From Cytophagales bacterium (lineage in GTDB: Bacteria; Bacteroidota; Bacteroidia; Cytophagales; Cyclobacteriaceae), in the NCBI GenBank assembly GCA_003541895.1, contig DPLR01000424.1:1-6248 (forward strand): DNA of 6,248 nt. Reading direction: 5' to 3'. Below the pieces are notes generated by a model, which was not told the origin of the DNA, ran no database searches, and saw nothing but the letters and a program-made list of their open reading frames with translations. Shown in pieces: positions 1-5,749 of the stretch (position 1 is its first letter; the number at the start of each line of letters is the position of its first letter). The position numbers and the translations under genes are program-made.

Positions 1-652
1 TACCGAGGGTTCCATCCATCGGGGGAATGAGGCTATCAAAATACTCGACCACAGAAACCTTGGCACCAATGCGGGCATAAACTGATCCGAGTTCCATTCC
101 AATCACGCCTCCGCCAACAATGATCAGATGCTTTGGAATTTCTTTTAATTCAAGTGCTTCGGTGCTCGAGATAATTCTTTTCTTATCGAATGGAGCAAAC
201 GGAAGTGCCGTTGGTTTTGAGCCAGTCGCTATAATTATTTTTTCTGACGTGATCGTTGTCTCTTTTCCGTCTTTGCCTGTAATCTTAATTGTGTTTTTAT
301 CAATGAAAGATCCGGTGCCTTTATGCACATCGATTTTATTTTTCTTCATCAAGAAAGCGATGCCATCTACGTTTTGTTTTACCACATCTGCTTTGCGCGA
401 AATCATTTGTTGCAGATTTACTTTCGGTGCAGAAATTTCAATGCCGTGTTCTTTGAACGTATGAGCGGCATTATGAAAATGTTCGGTTGAATCGAGTAAT
501 GCTTTCGAAGGAATGCAACCCACGTTTAGACACGTGCCACCAAGTGTGTCGTATTTTTCGATGATGGCCGTTTTGAATCCTAATTGTGCGCAACGAATAG
601 CGGCCACATAACCGCCAGGGCCTGAGCCGATAACTGTAACATTGTATTGCAT
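1..652 (-). CDS. lpdA: Dihydrolipoyl dehydrogenase (E3), N-terminal 217 residues, partial at window edge
   Basis: This is the FAD-dependent E3 subunit that reoxidises protein-bound dihydrolipoamide with NAD+. It serves the pyruvate, 2-oxoglutarate or branched-chain 2-oxoacid dehydrogenase complexes, or glycine cleavage, in the cytoplasm. The translation starts MQYNVTVIGSGPGG, with an FAD-binding Rossmann loop at residues 9-14. The redox-active disulfide motif GGTCLNVGCIPSK lies at 38-50 (C41, C46), ATGS at 142-145, and the second (NAD) Rossmann loop GGGVIGMELGS at 180-190, ending in an acidic residue near 203. The ATG at 652-650 gives the canonical short N-terminus directly before the FAD strand. 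Full-length E3 is about 465 residues, so roughly 250 are missing, including the C-terminal dimerisation domain with the His-Glu pair. It is divergent from the hydrolase gene at 778. No E1 or E2 gene is visible, so which complex it serves cannot be told. The family call is very secure; the symbol is the usual one for E3. Confidence 0.96.
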   Translation of the reverse strand, partial: MQYNVTVIGSGPGGYVAAIRCAQLGFKTAIIEKYDTLGGTCLNVGCIPSKALLDSTEHFHNAAHTFKEHGIEISAPKVNLQQMISRKADVVKQNVDGIAFLMKKNKIDVHKGTGSFIDKNTIKITGKDGKETTITSEKIIIATGSKPTALPFAPFDKKRIISSTEALELKEIPKHLIIVGGGVIGMELGSVYARIGAKVSVVEYFDSLIPPMDGTLG

Positions 653-707
653 AACTGTCTTTTGATTGAGTGTGAAGGTTAAAGATCGGTTGTAAATTAA
701 AACTATG

Positions 708-737
708 CAAACCTTCGATAAAATCGGTGACGTACAA
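708..737 (-). promoter_or_regulatory. Possible Bacteroidota-type promoter for lpdA
   Basis: Read on the minus strand, TTG (737-735) is followed after 19 bp by AAGGTTTG (715-708). This matches the Bacteroidota pattern TTTG-N17-23-TAnnTTTG with one mismatch in the -7 box. It would give a leader of about 50 nt before the lpdA ATG. The match is modest in an AT-rich spacer, so this is a candidate only. For the opposite gene at 778 I see no convincing -7 element. Confidence 0.3.
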
Positions 738-777
738 TAAATTCAAACTTTAATCGACTTCATACTAAAAAGATAGA

Positions 778-1863
778 ATGACCTTGTTCCTTATTTCTAT
801 TGCTGTGTTGGCGTTTATCTACTTCGCCACCGTCCATCCTAAATTAGGCAAGAATCCCTCAGGCAAAAGATTGAATCGTATTTCTGCGTCTTCGAACTAT
901 AGGAACAATGTTTTTCAAAATCAATCGACCACCGAGGTTTTAATTAAAGGTGTATCAACCGTTACCATTTTTAAAGAATATTTTGGAAGGCCATCCTCAA
1001 CCAAACCTCCAAAACCTATTCCTTCGGTTAAAACGGATTTAAAAAATCTTTCTTCAGAGAATCCCACCATTGTTTGGTTTGGCCATTCTTCTTACCTAAT
1101 CAAATCGAAGAATTTGAATATTCTTATTGATCCCGTAATGGAAGGGCAAGCAGCTCCGTTGAAAATGTTCGGAAAACCATTTGCAGGATCTGATGTATAT
1201 TCAATTGAAGATTTGCCGTCAATCGATTTGGTTTTACTTACGCACGACCACTACGATCATTTGCATTATGAGTCGATTAAAAAATTAGCATCATCAGCAA
1301 ACCATTTTGTTACCTCATTAGGTGTTGGTGAGCATCTTGAGTCTTGGGGTGTGACCCCGGAAAAAATTACCGAACTCGATTGGTGGGAGTCAACTCTGCT
1401 GACGAACGAAATCGAATTGACGGCCACACCGGCTAGGCATTTTTCGGGCAGAACTTTCACCCGCGGAAAAACTTTGTGGAGTTCATTCGTTTTAAAAATC
1501 CATGGTCATCAATTATTTCTCGGTGGAGATTCTGGTTATGATAGCCATTTTAAAGAGATAGGAAAGCGATTTGGTTCGTTTGATATTGCCCTACTTGAGT
1601 GCGGCCAGTATGGGAAAAACTGGCCTTACATTCACATGCTTCCAGAAGAAACTGTAATGGCTGCTCAAGAATTGAATTCAAAAATATTGATGCCTGTGCA
1701 TTGGGCTAAGTTTGAGTTATCCTTGCATGCGTGGGACGAACCGATCAATCGTGTATCGAGATATGCGATTGAAAAGAAAATGCCCATTACTACGCCATTG
1801 ATTGGCGAGCCCGTTGTTCTCAATGCACATTATCCGAATAAAAAATGGTGGGAGAATATTTGA
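778..1863 (+). CDS. Membrane-anchored MBL-fold metallohydrolase, NAPE-PLD/UlaG-like
   Basis: This is a 361-residue zinc-dependent hydrolase of the metallo-beta-lactamase superfamily. Residues 1-18 form a hydrophobic segment without a clear cleavage site, suggesting a signal anchor with the domain outside the cytoplasm. The catalytic domain starts near 97 (IVWFGHSSYLI). It carries the metal motif HDHYDH at 156-161 (H156, H158, D160, H161), then candidate ligands H221 (ARHFSGR), D251 (GGDSGY) and H308 (MPVHWAKF). All expected ligand positions are therefore filled. The proline-rich stretch before the domain (residues 71-83), the Tyr in HDHYDH and the GHSSYLI strand resemble bacterial relatives of N-acylphosphatidylethanolamine phospholipase D; the wider family includes UlaG lactonases. 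The substrate cannot be read from the sequence; a phosphodiester or lipid substrate is an inference. The start is the first ATG, immediately before the anchor. The TGA directly abuts the stop codon of the convergent gene. Confidence 0.88.
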   Translation: MTLFLISIAVLAFIYFATVHPKLGKNPSGKRLNRISASSNYRNNVFQNQSTTEVLIKGVSTVTIFKEYFGRPSSTKPPKPIPSVKTDLKNLSSENPTIVWFGHSSYLIKSKNLNILIDPVMEGQAAPLKMFGKPFAGSDVYSIEDLPSIDLVLLTHDHYDHLHYESIKKLASSANHFVTSLGVGEHLESWGVTPEKITELDWWESTLLTNEIELTATPARHFSGRTFTRGKTLWSSFVLKIHGHQLFLGGDSGYDSHFKEIGKRFGSFDIALLECGQYGKNWPYIHMLPEETVMAAQELNSKILMPVHWAKFELSLHAWDEPINRVSRYAIEKKMPITTPLIGEPVVLNAHYPNKKWWENI

Positions 1864-3387
1864 TTATTCTTCACTGTAATCTGTAAATGTTTTCTTCATC
1901 TCCTTCGCATCAAACTTTGTGTTCAACTGTTTTGATGCGTCAAGCTCGAGCATAGGAAGTTTTTGATGATTGATCAGCGGCAAAAATTTATCGCGATCAT
2001 TATCGAAATCAATACTTCTTCGGCTTGACTTGAGTGCATACTTTCTCGCAAAAATATCTCCTTCTAACTGTATTTGATTTCTGATTTCAGTTTCTGTTTT
2101 GATCAGATCAAGAATGTCATTTTTTGATTTGCCTAATACTTCCGTGGCTTCTAGCGTACCCAAAGTAGCCGTAGTCGTTCCACCAATCACCGTTACTGTT
2201 TTTAAATCACTAGGCGAAGTAACAAAAGCCGATGACATAGCAGAACTTGCACCGAGCGAAGCTCCAAAAATAGATCTGTTCTTTTTGCCCTTCTTGGCTT
2301 TGTGGTAATCCTTCTCTAATTTTTTATGCTTCTCAGTAAGCAACTCCAACATGGCTTTCGCTTGCATTAGTGTGGTGCTATATTTCTGATATAAGAATTT
2401 ATCGCGCAACTCCACATTTTCAGTTTCGATCACTTTTACTTTTACTTTTCGCTGCGTTCGGTTGTTCGATTTATCGATCGCATAAAAAATGATTTCAACA
2501 TTTCTTGATTTCTCTTCTTCATCGGTAAATTGATAGCCGGGCGACCAAGTGAATTCGTATTGCACTTTCGAGTTTTCAGTCAGCGATGATTTGGGAACAC
2601 GTTCATCCGAGGAAAGAAAGCTAACACTCGAAACATCTTCATCACCGTTTGGATCAGAGACATAAATTTTAAAGTTGACCCTTTCATTCTCTTTAATCGA
2701 AAAAGAAGTGTCGTTCGGTACCAGTAGAATTTCAGGAGGTAAATCGAGTTGGGTCTGTGCTACTTTGATTTTGCCAATTACTTCAGCCTTGTCGGGTTGA
2801 TCTTGTGCGGTGAATTCAATGGTGAGCGGATTATTTTTTAAACTATTGAATTGATTGCGTGAGGGGGTCCACGTAATTAATCCTGATGAAGTTAAAAACA
2901 TTCCTTCGGGCATTTGGGCTTGGGCTATTTTGAAAACGACAGGGTCGCCATCCGGATCGGAAACATAATCATCCGAAATCTGATATCGATTGAGAGATGA
3001 TTGTTTAACGTAAAAAGCAGGCAAGTCGCCAATAACCGGGGGGCGATTTTGATGCGCTACTGTGAAGTTGATGGGCTGACGAATTTTACGGCCATCTTTC
3101 CATTCGGCTTGAAAAATCAAGTTGATTTCTTTTTGTTTCTCTAAACGATCGACCAAATCATAAGAAGGCTGCCAGCTAAAATTGCCTATAGTATCGAATT
3201 GAATTCCATATCCATTGATCCCTTCCAAAGAAAACTTAGGCACAACCTGATCGCTTGTCTTCACCCGAAAAGAAAACAGTTGCCCTTCTTTTAACTGATT
3301 CCATTTTAAAGAATCAGGAAAGATGAATTGTTGGGCGTTCAGGGAATAAGGAGCAGCCAGCAACAACAGAAAAATGATTCTCAACAC
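1864..3387 (-). CDS. Secreted Ig-like-domain protein with coiled coil and glycine-rich hydrophobic hairpin
   Basis: This is an exported protein of unknown function, about 507 residues. Residues 1-18 form a signal peptide (LRIIFLLLLAAPYSLNA, cut before QQF). Three Ig/cadherin-like beta domains follow at about 24-111, 114-211 and 215-320. Each contains a W-x-P motif (FSWQP, ITWTP, FTWSP; W at 72, 173, 281), and domains 2 and 3 carry DPDGD and DPNGDE, typical of putative Ig/cadherin-like repeats and possibly calcium-binding. The C-terminal third is a charged helix (about 320-369), two Gly/Ala/Ser/Thr-rich hydrophobic stretches (371-388 and 395-414), another helix, and a polar tail. No type IX sorting domain is evident. 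The reading frame stays open upstream to an ATG at 3495, but that lies upstream of a perfect -7 promoter element (3412-3419), would overlap the divergent gene and would bury the signal peptide. GTG at 3387 is therefore preferred; TTG at 3384 is the alternative. Scaffold, adhesion or surface roles are guesses. Confidence 0.82.
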   Translation of the reverse strand: MLRIIFLLLLAAPYSLNAQQFIFPDSLKWNQLKEGQLFSFRVKTSDQVVPKFSLEGINGYGIQFDTIGNFSWQPSYDLVDRLEKQKEINLIFQAEWKDGRKIRQPINFTVAHQNRPPVIGDLPAFYVKQSSLNRYQISDDYVSDPDGDPVVFKIAQAQMPEGMFLTSSGLITWTPSRNQFNSLKNNPLTIEFTAQDQPDKAEVIGKIKVAQTQLDLPPEILLVPNDTSFSIKENERVNFKIYVSDPNGDEDVSSVSFLSSDERVPKSSLTENSKVQYEFTWSPGYQFTDEEEKSRNVEIIFYAIDKSNNRTQRKVKVKVIETENVELRDKFLYQKYSTTLMQAKAMLELLTEKHKKLEKDYHKAKKGKKNRSIFGASLGASSAMSSAFVTSPSDLKTVTVIGGTTTATLGTLEATEVLGKSKNDILDLIKTETEIRNQIQLEGDIFARKYALKSSRRSIDFDNDRDKFLPLINHQKLPMLELDASKQLNTKFDAKEMKKTFTDYSEE

Positions 3388-3411
3388 TATGTTTCTTTTT
3401 AAATTTGAGCG

Positions 3412-3441
3412 CAAAGGTAATGTTTTAGAAAAAATATGAAA
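3412..3441 (-). promoter_or_regulatory. Bacteroidota-type promoter of the Ig-like-domain gene
   Basis: On the minus strand TACCTTTG (3419-3412) is a perfect TAnnTTTG -7 element. TTTC (3441-3438) lies 18 bp upstream as a three-of-four match to the -33 TTTG box. Transcription would begin near 3404-3407, about 17-20 nt before the GTG at 3387. The leader in between is A-rich (AAATTTAAAAAGAAACATA) with no Shine-Dalgarno, as is common in this phylum. The element rules out translation from the upstream ATG at 3495. Confidence 0.7.
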
Positions 3442-3471
3442 CCCTAATTCGTTTTGCTTTAATCCGATTCC

Positions 3472-3825
3472 ATGAAAGAAACTTACACGAGTCATTTTAA
3501 ACGCAATAATTTTTTTGAAGATGTCTATGCCGTTGTTGCGCTCATTCCGAAAGGAAGAGTGACCAGTTATGGAGCCATTGCCAATTACCTCGGCTCAAAG
3601 CTGAGTGCGCGCATGGTAGGCTGGGCAATGAATGCTGCTCATACACAAAAACACATTGCTGCTCATCGGGTCGTGAATAGCAAAGGCTTACTCACCGGAA
3701 AGCATCACTTCAAAACCCCAACGGCAATGCAGCAGGCGCTTGAGCGTGAGGGGGTAAAAGTGGCCAAAGACAAAGTGGTTGATTTCGAAAAAAAATTCTG
3801 GAATCCTTCTCAAGAATTGCTCTAA
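3472..3825 (+). CDS. Alkyltransferase-like (MGMT-family) DNA-binding protein lacking the acceptor cysteine
   Basis: This 117-residue protein is the stand-alone C-terminal DNA-binding domain of the O6-alkylguanine-DNA alkyltransferase family. Visible family features are the helix VYAVVALIPKGRVTSYGAIA (19-37, with Y33 at the conserved Tyr), the recognition helix SARMVGWAMNAA (45-56, R47 at the arginine-finger position), and AAHRVVNSKG (63-72). In true alkyltransferases the last motif is PCHRV with the methyl-accepting Cys. Here that position is A64 and no other Cys is present in the protein, so it cannot transfer alkyl groups. By analogy with ATL proteins (PWHRV) it probably binds O6-alkylguanine by base flipping and flags it for nucleotide excision repair; that role is inferred. 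The LTGKHHF segment after the motif is intact and the length is normal for an ATL. The ATG at 3472 is the first one in frame. The gene is divergent from the Ig-like gene, with 84 bp between their starts. Confidence 0.9.
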   Translation: MKETYTSHFKRNNFFEDVYAVVALIPKGRVTSYGAIANYLGSKLSARMVGWAMNAAHTQKHIAAHRVVNSKGLLTGKHHFKTPTAMQQALEREGVKVAKDKVVDFEKKFWNPSQELL

Positions 3826-3862
3826 GGGAAAACTGTTTCCCATTCGGGGAAGAATATTTGCC
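3826..3862 (+). other. Overlapping alternative hairpins downstream of the MGMT-like gene
   Basis: Immediately after the TAA, GGGAAA (3826-3831) pairs perfectly with TTTCCC (3836-3841) across a 4-nt loop. The second arm can instead pair, as TTCCC (3837-3841), with GGGAA (3847-3851), and the following GGGG can pair with CCCC near 3859-3862. The stems are mutually exclusive, and none is followed by a T tract. It may be a weak or factor-dependent transcript end, or a 3' stabilising structure. I would not call it an intrinsic terminator. Confidence 0.4.
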
Positions 3863-3949
3863 CCTAAACTTCAAATTCTCGTTAATTTCTAGGCTTCGGT
3901 TCTTGGCACAATTGTCGTCCTAGTTCCATTACGATTAGAACAATATTAA

Positions 3950-3957
3950 AATTTTTG
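3950..3957 (+). promoter_or_regulatory. Possible -7 element upstream of the small ORF
   Basis: AATTTTTG differs by one base from TAnnTTTG and lies 26 nt before the ATG at 3984. No good -33 TTTG is visible at 17-23 bp upstream; the nearest is TTCC at 3924-3927. It is supported mainly by the clear terminator downstream, which implies a rightward transcript across this gap. Confidence 0.3.
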
Positions 3958-3983
3958 AAAAGTAACTAGAAATTGAAATACCT

Positions 3984-4094
3984 ATGGAAACGTCATTGTT
4001 GGTGGCATTTGGCCTTGTTCTTATTTATGCAGTTGTAGCATCAAAGGCAATTATTAAGCAGTATAAACGGGGTAACAAGCATAAAGGCATTTGA
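3984..4094 (+). CDS. Small single-transmembrane ORF (36 residues)
   Basis: ATG at 3984 opens a 36-codon frame ending in TGA at 4092-4094. Residues 4-19 are strongly hydrophobic (SLLVAFGLVLIYAVVA), and the remainder is short and basic (two Lys-rich clusters ending KRGNKHKGI). This is the pattern of a small inner-membrane protein with the N-terminus outside and the C-terminus inside by the positive-inside rule. It is below usual gene-caller length cut-offs and I recognise no family. Support comes from context: it sits alone in a 328-bp gap, a near-consensus -7 box lies upstream, and a perfect intrinsic terminator starts 36 bp after the stop on the same strand. The alternative is a chance ORF within a small regulatory RNA that uses the same terminator. 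No Shine-Dalgarno is visible, which is normal here. Confidence 0.5.
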   Translation: METSLLVAFGLVLIYAVVASKAIIKQYKRGNKHKGI

Positions 4095-4130
4095 AGATTT
4101 GGTTTCGTGTTGTTGGTTGGTTTTGATTGC

Positions 4131-4162
4131 AGAAGGCCGCGTCAGCGGCCTTCTTATTTTTT
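4131..4162 (+). terminator. Rho-independent terminator, rightward
   Basis: A perfect 10-bp GC-rich stem AGAAGGCCGC (4131-4140) / GCGGCCTTCT (4145-4154) closes a GTCA tetraloop and is followed by TATTTTTT (4155-4162). It terminates the rightward transcript containing the small ORF. Its last stem base and tail overlap the stop codon and final codons of the convergent symporter gene. Read leftward the hairpin is followed by GCAATCAAAA, with no T run, so it is at best a weak terminator for the symporter. Confidence 0.9.
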
Positions 4163-5596
4163 ATGCGAAATCATCCACAAACCGGCAAAAGTGATTGCCC
4201 CATTGATAATTAAAATTTCTATTCCGATTTGATACCCGGCAAACCAGGCCGCTGAATTTTTGCTCAAGAGATAAGATATCAATGGAGAAAAAATGCAGAT
4301 CAATGGAATAAATTTTCCTTTTAATTTTCTGGATGTAAAAATCCCGAACGAGAACAGACCAAGCAATGGTCCGTAGGTGTAGCCAGCCACGTTGAGCACG
4401 GAGTCAATCACGGTCTTCTCATTCACTTCCTTGAAGACAATGATGATCAATAAAAACAAAAATGAAAAGCAGAGGTGTACAATGAATTTTTGTCTCTGTT
4501 TCGTTTTCTCTTCTTTTTCTTTAAAGTCGAGAAAGTCAATGCAGAAGGAGGTTGTCAACCCTGCCAAGGCAGAATCGGCACTAGCATAAGACGATGCAGT
4601 AATGCCTAATAAAAATAAAATTCCAACCAGGGGTCCGAGTTCCTGAAATGCTAATCGCGGATATAATTCGTCAGTGAACTTTGGAATTGATATTCCTTTT
4701 TGTTCGCAATAAATGTATAACAGCGCGCCAAGCGTTAAGAAAAGCAAATTCACGATCACTAACGTGAGGCTGAACCAAAACATATTCTTTTGCGCATCGC
4801 CAAGGGTTTTGCAAGTCAGGTTTTTTTGCATGATCTCCTGATCGAGTCCCGTCATGGCGATGGTAATAAACATGCCGCCAAAAAATTGCTTTGGAAAAAA
4901 AAGCGTAGACGATGGCGAATTCAACACAAAAATTTTTGAGTAGCCATGCGCTTGAATGGAACTTACCATATCGCTAAACGAAAACCCAAGTGAGGTGGCA
5001 ATTTGCCATACGGTGATAATCACAGCACCCACAAGAAAAAAAGTCTGAAAGGTATCTGTCCAGATGATGGTCTTCACTCCCCCCTTGAAAGTATAAACCC
5101 AGATAAGAAAGATGGTAACAGCCACGGTTACAAAGAATGGAACGCCCCATGTATCGAATAAGAAAAGTTGCAAAACGGTAGCCGCCAAAAATAATCGTAA
5201 TGATGAACCGATGGATCTGCTCACTAAGAAGAATAAGGCTCCAGTCTTGTAAGCCCACACATCAAAGCGTTGCTCGAGGTAAGTGTAAATGGAAACTACT
5301 TTTAGTTTGTAGTATAGCGGCATCAATATCCACATGATCACCCAATAACCTACCAGATAACCCAGCACCACCTGAAAATAGGCAAAACCAATTTTGCCAA
5401 CGTTGCCCGGAACAGAAACAAAAGTTACCCCCGAGAGCGATGAGCCGATCATACCAAATGCTACTAAATACCATGGTGATTGCCTGTGTGCTGTGAAAAA
5501 AGTAGTGGTGTCAGCGCCTTTTGAGGTGAAATAAGAAATCGTGATCAGTGCTCCGAAATAAATAAGAGTGATTGAGCTAACAAAAAGTGGAGTCAT
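4154..5596 (-). CDS. Sodium:solute symporter (SSS/SLC5 family)
   Basis: This 480-residue polytopic inner-membrane protein uses the sodium gradient to import a small organic solute. Hydrophobic segments run through its length, consistent with the roughly 13-helix LeuT-fold topology of SSS transporters. Recognisable family regions are the first core helix with its unwound, Gly/Ser-rich stretch (AFGMIGSSLSGVTFVSVPG, 46-64), the loop IYTYLEQRFD (103-112), FKGGVKTIIWTDTFQ (170-184), and the post-helix segment DQEIMQKNLTCKTLGDAQKN (252-271). The helix GITASSYASADSAL (331-344) has S335-S336 at the place of the paired serines of the Na2 sodium site in vSGLT. Length is at the short end of the family, with a compact C-terminus and a charged cytoplasmic loop KEKEEKTKQRQK at 359-370. 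The start ATG at 5596 opens directly into the first helix. The substrate cannot be predicted, and no catabolic genes are adjacent. Confidence 0.94.
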   Translation of the reverse strand: MTPLFVSSITLIYFGALITISYFTSKGADTTTFFTAHRQSPWYLVAFGMIGSSLSGVTFVSVPGNVGKIGFAYFQVVLGYLVGYWVIMWILMPLYYKLKVVSIYTYLEQRFDVWAYKTGALFFLVSRSIGSSLRLFLAATVLQLFLFDTWGVPFFVTVAVTIFLIWVYTFKGGVKTIIWTDTFQTFFLVGAVIITVWQIATSLGFSFSDMVSSIQAHGYSKIFVLNSPSSTLFFPKQFFGGMFITIAMTGLDQEIMQKNLTCKTLGDAQKNMFWFSLTLVIVNLLFLTLGALLYIYCEQKGISIPKFTDELYPRLAFQELGPLVGILFLLGITASSYASADSALAGLTTSFCIDFLDFKEKEEKTKQRQKFIVHLCFSFLFLLIIIVFKEVNEKTVIDSVLNVAGYTYGPLLGLFSFGIFTSRKLKGKFIPLICIFSPLISYLLSKNSAAWFAGYQIGIEILIINGAITFAGLWMISHKK

Positions 5597-5720
5597 GGTT
5601 GAGATTCAAGATCGTAGATTACATATTCAAAAATTGAAATTCAAGTCGGGAATTGAAAATCCTTAATCTTCCAAATTTCGAATCTTCCAATTTGAACTAT
5701 CTCAACTCCTTAAATTTTTC
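5597..5720. repeat. AT-rich spacer with short imperfect repeats
   Basis: The spacer between the divergent symporter and clpS genes is built from short related words. AATCTTCCAA occurs at 5665-5674 and again at 5681-5690 with a 16-bp period. Variants of ATTCAA/TTGAAA/AATTTG recur through the rest, many of them on both strands. No long inverted repeat, ORF or T-tailed hairpin is seen. Such AATCTTC/TTCAAATT-rich filler is common between Bacteroidota genes, so it may simply be slipped low-complexity DNA. Confidence 0.5.
5628..5658 (-). promoter_or_regulatory. Possible promoter of the symporter gene
   Basis: On the minus strand TTTC (5658-5655) and AATTTTTG (5635-5628) are 19 bp apart. This is a Bacteroidota -33/-7 arrangement with one mismatch in each box, and it gives a leader of about 25 nt to the ATG at 5596. 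The -7 octamer is identical to the one before the small ORF at 3984. Given the AT-rich repeats here, this is weak evidence. Confidence 0.3.
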
Positions 5721-5728
5721 TAATTTTG
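5721..5728 (+). promoter_or_regulatory. -7 promoter element of the clpS-recR operon
   Basis: TAATTTTG is a perfect match to TAnnTTTG and lies 21 bp before the clpS ATG at 5750, leaving a short, SD-less leader. The nearest upstream TTTG (5691-5694) is 26 bp away, longer than the usual 17-23, so the -33 box is not clear. The element overlaps an in-frame TTG at 5726, so that codon cannot be the translation start. Confidence 0.55.
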
Positions 5729-5749
5729 AAAAATAATTGGACTCATAAA

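Noticed and set aside
120..464. 114-residue plus-strand ORF
   Set aside because: It is antisense to lpdA; its hydrophobic composition comes from reading conserved E3 codons on the opposite strand.
471..746. 91-residue minus-strand ORF
   Set aside because: It lies in another frame of lpdA and its divergent spacer; the lpdA frame here matches E3 motifs throughout.
1266..1460. 64-residue minus-strand ORF within the MBL hydrolase
   Set aside because: It is antisense to the metal-binding region and has no independent signal.
2099..2308. 69-residue plus-strand ORF
   Set aside because: It is antisense to the Gly/Thr-rich part of the Ig-like protein; the apparent low-complexity protein is a shadow.
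4131..4154. Hairpin as a terminator of the symporter gene
   Set aside because: In the leftward direction the stem is followed by GCAATCAAAA rather than a T run, so it fits only the rightward transcript well.
4392..5474. Three ORFs overlapping the symporter (4392-4589 plus; 4974-5258 and 5262-5474 minus)
   Set aside because: All lie inside the uninterrupted symporter frame; I saw no sign of a frameshift that would make them gene fragments.
5726..5749. TTG start giving ClpS eight extra residues
   Set aside because: The TTG overlaps the perfect -7 promoter element TAATTTTG, so it would lie upstream of the transcript start; ATG at 5750 gives the normal ClpS length.
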